From: Selenomonas ruminantium subsp. lactilytica TAM6421
GTDB taxonomy: Bacteria > Bacillota > Negativicutes > Selenomonadales > Selenomonadaceae
Assembly: GCF_000284095.1 (NCBI RefSeq)
Contig: NC_017068.1
Coordinates: forward strand, 62,001-126,000
Length of the DNA: 64,000 nt
Reading direction: 5' to 3'
The position numbers were made by a program, and so were the translations under genes. Positions 63,871-64,000 of this stretch are shown here, one piece after another; position 1 is the stretch's first letter, and each line of letters opens with the position of its first letter. The notes below the pieces were generated by a model. It was not told the origin of the DNA, made no database searches, and worked only from the letters and a program-made list of their open reading frames with translations.

Positions 63871-64000
63871 TCAAGGTATTTATTGCTGATGATCAGGAAT
63901 TGATTCGCGAAAGTCTGAAAATCGTCTTGGATCAGAATGAGGATCTTGAAGTGACAGGGGTGGCCGAAAATGGTCAGATACTTATGGAGATGCTGGCAGA
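63867..64000 (+). CDS. response regulator, N-terminal part (cut by window end)
   Basis: Only 44 complete codons of the receiver domain are present: MIKVFIADDQELIRESLKIV, with the acidic pair DD near residue 9, and DLEVTGVAENGQILMEMLA following. By its pairing with a HisKA_3 kinase it should be a NarL/LuxR-type regulator with a C-terminal HTH beyond the window. The ATG overlaps the kinase stop (ATGA) and follows AGAAGG. Confidence 0.9.
   Translation, partial: MIKVFIADDQELIRESLKIVLDQNEDLEVTGVAENGQILMEMLA

Noticed and set aside
1-64000. CRISPR arrays, tRNA or rRNA genes and prophage
   Set aside because: No regularly spaced repeats, tRNA-like T-loop/CCA patterns, rRNA sequence or phage structural genes were seen in the gaps between genes.

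Overview
The window looks like a chromosomal segment of a Negativicutes bacterium, most likely a Selenomonas relative (Firmicutes with an outer membrane). The reasons are Firmicutes-style strong Shine-Dalgarno sites and sigma-A promoters, a SufCBDSU iron-sulfur operon, fused Lut proteins, a phosphoheptose isomerase of the LPS heptose pathway and an SLBB export-type protein, in DNA of moderate to high GC. No rRNA, tRNA, CRISPR or phage genes were seen. About 49 genes are supported. Most sit in short operons for sugar and organic acid use, separated by clear hairpin terminators.

Layout. 1-2.3 kb: small unknown genes, a Tim44-like membrane protein, a hairpin repeat and a SIS-type heptose isomerase. 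2.3-8.9 kb: a pentose locus with a LacI regulator, a DUF4867 protein, a sugar:H+ symporter and xylulokinase, divergent from a FucI/AraA-fold isomerase-like gene; both promoters carry the same palindromic operator. 8.9-11.2 kb: an IS1182-type transposase bracketed by two inverted copies of a long repeat that can fold like a structured RNA. 11.3-16.5 kb: phosphohexomutase, an FCD regulator, LutC and a LutB-LutA fusion for lactate oxidation. 16.7-22 kb: TrkA, two tandem TrkH proteins and an AEC transporter. 22.2-25.3 kb: a secreted charged protein and an AT-richer AlgI/AlgX-like acyltransferase pair. 25.3-30.5 kb: a galactofuranose-type ABC importer. 30.7-36 kb: gluconate operon (kinase, 6-phosphogluconate dehydrogenase, GntP, RpiR regulator).

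36-41 kb: a PepSY-like secreted protein, a STAS domain fused to an APH-like kinase, pdxS-pdxT-pdxR, and a compact Fst/par-type type I toxin-antitoxin locus. The toxin has only 29 codons. 41-47 kb: a PTS EIIC, a eukaryote-like glycogen branching enzyme, a cluster of perfect DnaA boxes, a Bcr/CflA exporter and a HAD phosphatase. 47-54.5 kb: a Sel1-repeat protein paired with a DUF1266 protein, an RsmH paralogue, and an EAL protein with a periplasmic sensor. 54.6-60.9 kb: the suf operon, a second DnaA-box site, a flavin reductase and a Crp/Fnr regulator. 60.9-64 kb: an SLBB protein and a membrane-anchored sugar sensor with histidine kinase and response regulator, cut by the window end.

How the genes fit together: several modules feed sugars or sugar acids into the pentose phosphate pathway (xylulose, gluconate) or take up galactofuranose-like sugars, each with its own regulator. 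The most unusual items are the Fst-type toxin-antitoxin locus, the covarying repeat pair around the IS element, the STAS-kinase fusion, the Sel1/DUF1266 pair and the DnaA-box clusters.
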